From contig OV884059.1 of assembly GCA_930367215.1 (NCBI GenBank), positions 64,265,393 to 64,329,392 of the forward strand: DNA of 64,000 nt, in the 5' to 3' direction. Below are positions 60,066 through 64,000 of the stretch, piece by piece. The notes beneath the pieces are model-generated. The model had not been told where the DNA came from, ran no database searches, and saw only the letters and a list, made by a program, of their open reading frames with translations. Each line of letters starts with the position of its first letter. The first letter of the stretch is position 1. The translations under genes and the position numbers were made by a program. This stretch comes from Pollenia angustigena. Its lineage: Eukaryota > Arthropoda > Insecta > Diptera > Polleniidae.

Positions 60066-62450
60066 AAACAGAAAGTTAAATATTTTATTTCTGTACATTT
60101 TGCGTGCTGATTAAAAAAAAAAACATAAAATCTTAGGATTATACATGGTACCTGAAGTCATCAAAAGATACGAAAAATGTATCTTTCGTATCCTAATGGC
60201 ATCACTGACGAAGCCATTATCCCTAGGGGGTTAAAATGTATGAGCGACCTCTATTAGTTTTTTGGCCCAATATTCTCTATAAATATACTTGCACCTTATC
60301 TGCACCCCGTAGGAAGGCACCCATACAAATATGGTGGTTTAGTGAAATTCTTAAAGTGGCCCTTGCAGAGCGTAGAGTGCTCCTAGACGGGTAAAATCTA
60401 TGACCAACCTTACTTTATTTTTAATCTCCATTATTTATTTCTAACATACCTAACCGCTATCTCCTTTCCTTAAGGGGGCTCCCATATAAAATTTTCAATA
60501 CAGTCTAGAAATATATTGAAGAAAAAGACCCATAACTGGCCAGGAATCGTCCCTAGGTGGATAAAATGTATGACCGACTTCTATTAGTTTTTTGGCCCCA
60601 ACATTTTCTTTAAATATACTTGCACCTTATCTGCACCCCGTAGGTAGGCTCCCATACAAATATGGTGGTTAAGTGAAATTCTAAAAGTGGCCTCTGCAGA
60701 GCGTAGGGTGCTCCTAGACGGGTAAAATCTATGACCAACCTTACCTTATTTTTCTTCTCTATCATTTATTTCTTACATACCTAACCGCTATCTCCATTCC
60801 TTAAGGGGGCTCCCATATAAAATTTGCATTACAGTCTAGAAATATATTGAAGAAAAATATCCATAACTGCCCAGGAATCGCCCTTAGGGGGATAAAATAT
60901 ACGACCGACCTATATTAGTTTTTCGGTTCCAACATTTTCTTTAAATATACTTGCACCTATCTCAACCCCTTAGGGAGGTTCTCATACAAATATGGCGGTT
61001 TAATAAAATTCTTAAAGTTGGCCCCTGCAGAGCGTGGGGTGCTCCTAAACGGGTCAAATCTATGACGGACCTTACTTTATTTTTCATCTCCATCACTTAT
61101 TTCTAACATACGTAACCCCTATCTCCATTCCTTAAGGGGGCTCCCATACAAAATGTGCAATACAGCCTAGAAATTTATTGAAGTAAACTTCCCATAACTG
61201 CCCAGGAATCGCCAGTAGGGGGATAAAATGTATGACCGACCGCTATTAGTTTTTTATCCTCAACATTTTCTTTAAACATACTTGCAACTTTTCTGTACCC
61301 CGTAGGGAGGCTCCCATACAAATATGGCGGTTTAATGAAATTCTTAAAGTTGGCCCCTGCAGAGCGTAGGGTGCTCCTAGATGAGTCAAATCTATGACCA
61401 ACTTCACTTTATTTTTCATCTCCATTATTTATTTCTAACATACCTAACCGCTATCTCCATTCCTTAAGGGGGCTCTTATATAAAATTTTCAATACATTCT
61501 AGAAATATATTGAAGAAAAAGACCCATAACTGACCAGGAATTGTCCCTAGGGGGTAAAAATGTATGACCGACTTCTATTAGTTTTTCGGCCCTAACATTT
61601 TTTTAAATATACTTGCACCTTATCTGCACCCCGTAGGTAGGCTCCCATACAAACATGGTGGTTTTTTGAAATTCTTAAAGTGGCATCTGCAGATCGTAGG
61701 GTGCTCCTAGACGGTTCAAATCTATGACGAACCTCACTTTATTTTTCATCTCCATCATTTATTTCTTACATACCCAACCGCCATCTCCATTCCTTAAGGG
61801 GGCTTCCCTATAAAATTTTCAATACAGTCTAGAAATATATTGAAGAAAAATATCCATAACATACTTGCAACTTTTCTGTACCCCGTAGGGAGACTCCCAT
61901 ACAAATATGGCGGTTTAATGAAATTCTTAAAGTTGGCCCCTGCAGATCGTAGGGTGCTCCTAGATGAGTCAAATCTATGACCAACCTCACTTTATTTTTC
62001 ATCTCCATCATTTATTTCTAACATACCTTACCGTTATCTCCATTCCTTAATGGGGCTCCCATATAAAATTTTCAATACAGTCTAGAAATATATTGAAGAA
62101 ATAGACCCATAACTGCCCATGAATCGCCCCTAGAGAGATAAAATGTATGACCGGCCTCTATTAGTTTTTTGGCCCCAACATTTTCTTTAAATATACTTGC
62201 ACCTCATCTCCACCCCTTATGGAGGCTCCTATACAAATATGGCGGTTTAATGAAATTCTTAAAGTTGGCCCCTGCAGCGCGTAGGATGCTCCTAGACGGG
62301 TCAAATGTATGACCAACCCCACTTTATTTTTTATCCCCACAATATGTTTCTAAGATATCTACCCGCTTTCTCCATTCCTTAAGGGGGCTACCATACAGAC
62401 TAGAAAAATGTTGCAGAAAAGTCCCATAGCTGCCCAGGACGCGCCCTTGG
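60066..62450. repeat. ~330-bp tandem array, right arm (about 7 units)
   Basis: Mirror of 21240-23335. Subtype order differs: read from the outside it is first-type, GTACC, GCACC, GTACC, CAACC, GCACC, and an extra GCACC-type unit at 60200-60400. An abrupt junction at about 61858 shortens one period to about 252 bp, so an internal deletion or unequal exchange has occurred. About 130 bp of non-repeat DNA (60066-60195) near the inner edge has no left-arm match. Confidence 0.8.
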
Positions 62451-62734
62451 GTGATAAAATATATGGCAAACAAATGTATGACAAACAAACAAATTTATTA
62501 AAAACAAACAAACAGATTAATTATTGGTTGTTTTTGTTTGGCTGCAGGTCCAAGTAAAGAAATAAAAATTAAAAACTTGTGATTTTTGTTTTTAAGTTTT
62601 TATTTTTAATTCCCAATATTTCGGTTAGCGTCGCTAACCATCTTTAGGGGTATGTAAACAATTAAAAAATAATAACAAAACTTCACAAAAGCAACTGTTT
62701 AACTTGCTATATGATTTTCTTAACTGAATGAAAC

Positions 62735-62915
62735 AATCAAATAAACAAGCAAACAAGCAAACAAACAAACAAACAAACATCCGAACAAACAAACAAACAA
62801 ACTACAAACAAGCATACGGACAGACTTACAGACATTCAAATAAATAAACATTACAATATCATTACAACCAACAAACATACGAACAGACAGACAGACATAC
62901 ATACATACAAAAAAA
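62735..62915. repeat. CAAA/CAGA simple repeats, right arm
   Basis: Inverted copy of 20760-20960 with a slightly different repeat count. The 100-codon open frame over 62720-63022 is a repeat translation. Confidence 0.7.
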
Positions 62916-63477
62916 AAATAACATTCCAATAAATTTATATGTACACATGTATATCTAAAAAAAACGATAATGATTTTCAGTGGTAACACGTTTTGTTTAT
63001 GCTTTTTGTAAGAAATGCACATGTGTACTTAAAAGGTGGTCCAAGTATTACAACCAATACAACAACAAGCATAGACAAATGGGATTAAAAAGTAAACAGC
63101 TGTTTCTTACTACCCACCTTGGATATAATGCTTAATCTCTAAAAACAAAGAAAAAACGCAAAAGCACAGAATTAATGGCGTCAAATGTATCAATTTAAAA
63201 TTGAAAATATGGCAGCACACGAATGGAAAATTTTAAATAAAAATTAAAAATGTAGGCATTTATTTAGAGTCTATAAATTAATGGATACGTTATTTATAAA
63301 AAGAATTAAAAGTAAATTAACAATCAAAAAAAAAAAAATTTTTAAAAAAATAGTACTCAAAGTGTTATGTGCCCAAAATCTACTGGTGGTATACGATTTT
63401 TTTGGGCACCGTCCTCAAAGAATGCAAATGTTCCCAAAAAATACCGTAGCTCGAAAAAAAGTGCCGAAAAAGCACGC

Positions 63478-63483
<6 letters not shown>

Positions 63484-63538
<55 letters not shown>
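63484..63538. repeat. (TA)n tract at right edge of palindrome
   Basis: A TA run with one C interruption directly follows the inverted GCACGCTGTGC terminus. With the left tract it brackets the whole palindrome, so any target duplication is hidden in TA repeats. Confidence 0.85.
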
Positions 63539-63539
<1 letters not shown>

Positions 63540-63696
63540 ATTTTGCTAGTGGTAACACTGGTGGAAGGTCTATTCGAGTGTGATTCAAAATATAATTATT
63601 TAATGCAATCTTTTATTTTTAGAATAGAGAAACAAATACAATTATTTATTGAACGTAAAAAGTTTAAAAAATCTTATTGCTAACGTTGGAGCATCT

Positions 63697-63770
63697 GGCC
63701 CATTAGCTCAGTTGGTTAGAGCGTCGTGCTAATAACGCGAAGGTCGCGGGTTCGATCCCCTCATGGGCCA
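63697..63770 (+). tRNA. tRNA-Ile(AAT): tRNA-Ile (anticodon AAU)
   Basis: A 74-nt cloverleaf. The acceptor arms GGCCCAT and ATGGGCC pair fully with discriminator A; the D-arm contains the A-box TAGCTCAGTTGG; the anticodon loop CTAATAA gives anticodon AAT; the T-loop is TTCGATC within B-box GGTTCGATCCC. There is no intron. A T6 terminator follows at about 63777. Against the fly consensus as I remember it, one T-stem base is changed (CCCTC where CCCGC is expected), making a C:U mismatch at pair 50:64. This is the only intact gene in the window and lies about 155 bp outside the palindrome. Confidence 0.93.
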
Positions 63771-63775
63771 ATTCA

Positions 63776-63782
63776 ATTTTTT
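63776..63782 (+). terminator. RNA polymerase III T-run after the tRNA
   Basis: A run of six T follows the tRNA 3' end by 6 bases, sufficient for polymerase III termination. Confidence 0.7.
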
Positions 63783-64000
63783 CATTATTTATAATTATTT
63801 TTGTTAAGGCTCAGTTAGGCGAACGTTGCTGTAACCGTAATGTACCGCACCGTACTGTAAGCACGTTGGTGCACTTATAGAACGTTTAAAAACGTGTCAT
63901 ATGTTTTCCCATACATAAAGAAAAAGAAATAGTATACATAAATAAAAACACACAGTGATGGGAATCAAAAATGTTCAAATGGTGACCGTTGTGCAGAAAA

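Larger units (their letters stand above)
41098..63485 (-). mobile_element. Right arm: candidate ~22.4-kb copy in inverted orientation
   Basis: The inner end is TTTGCACAGAGTGTATTTCG next to the central (TA)n. The outer end is the inverted GCCGAAAAAGCACGCTGTGC next to a second (TA)n at 63484-63538. Same order of blocks as the left arm, plus a private 1,063-bp Tc1-like insertion, an A-type block inside satellite B and extra tandem units. Confidence 0.4.
20188..63540. repeat. Giant ~43-kb inverted repeat (palindrome)
   Basis: Everything from about 20,188 to 41,050 recurs inverted from about 41,097 to 63,540: outer ends (GCACAGCGTGCTTTTTCGGC at 20218, inverted at 63464-63483), a ~330-bp tandem array, the same MITEs in the same order, satellite arrays and minisatellites. 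The left arm is about 20.8 kb and the right about 22.4 kb. Differences are point changes, copy number in the arrays, and arm-private insertions and deletions. Both outer ends and the centre are (TA)n. No coding capacity was found. It could be a giant foldback transposon, two head-to-head copies of a 21-kb element, or a segmental inverted duplication. Confidence 0.9.

Noticed and set aside
20188..63540. Pure assembly or library fold-back artefact
   Set aside because: Not fully excluded, but the arms differ by private insertions with a clean empty site and an excision-type scar, by deletions and by array structure, which an artefact would not create.
63786..64000. Possible second RNA gene or promoter downstream of the tRNA
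   Set aside because: Only scattered GCACG-type motifs; no cloverleaf, box elements or terminator could be supported.

Overview
This window reads as intergenic, repeat-dominated DNA from a higher fly (Diptera, probably Brachycera/Calyptratae). It is very AT-rich and full of ACATATGTATGT-type simple sequence. It carries degraded mariner/Tc1, hAT, piggyBac-like, pogo-like and Harbinger-like elements, and its only intact gene is a tRNA-Ile(AAU) that closely resembles the fly consensus. I found no convincing host protein-coding gene; the short open frames are satellite translations, chance frames or transposon fragments.

Region 1 (1-20,190) is a graveyard of nested transposons: a Tc1-like relic; a decayed transposon-type protein (GHLWYLSEEL motif); a four-level nest of elements (3,123-6,801); mariner-like transposase pieces at 6.8, 11.9 and 18.7 kb; two hAT elements with 8-bp target duplications (8,278-10,147 and 12,472-13,198); a piggyBac-like MITE (13,647-14,087); a TA-flanked MITE (16,176-16,469); and small tandem and dispersed fly repeats.

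Region 2 (about 20,188-63,540) is the striking part: one giant inverted repeat of about 43 kb, centred on a (TA)n tract at 41,050-41,097, with arms of about 20.8 and 22.4 kb. From outside to inside each arm holds a (TA)n tract, about 1 kb of low-complexity DNA, a ~330-bp tandem array, a block of MITEs, a boundary module, a 9.6-10.6 kb satellite array that reverses orientation inside, a second inverted copy of the boundary module, an AACAAAT-type minisatellite and about 350 bp of near-identical sequence up to the centre. Each satellite array with its boundary modules is itself a palindrome, so the structure is a palindrome of palindromes. The outer and inner ends of each arm carry similar GCACAG-GTG termini next to (TA)n, so each arm may be a separate 21-22 kb non-autonomous element. 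Each arm has private insertions (a pogo-like MITE on the left with a clean empty site on the right; a Tc1-like element on the right with an excision-type footprint on the left). These argue against a simple assembly fold-back artefact.

Region 3 (63,541-64,000) holds the tRNA-Ile(AAU) gene, about 155 bp outside the palindrome, with a C:U mismatch in its T-stem. No gene network can be described. What operates here is transposition, satellite expansion and recombination; a transcript through the palindrome would form long double-stranded RNA, which is inference only.
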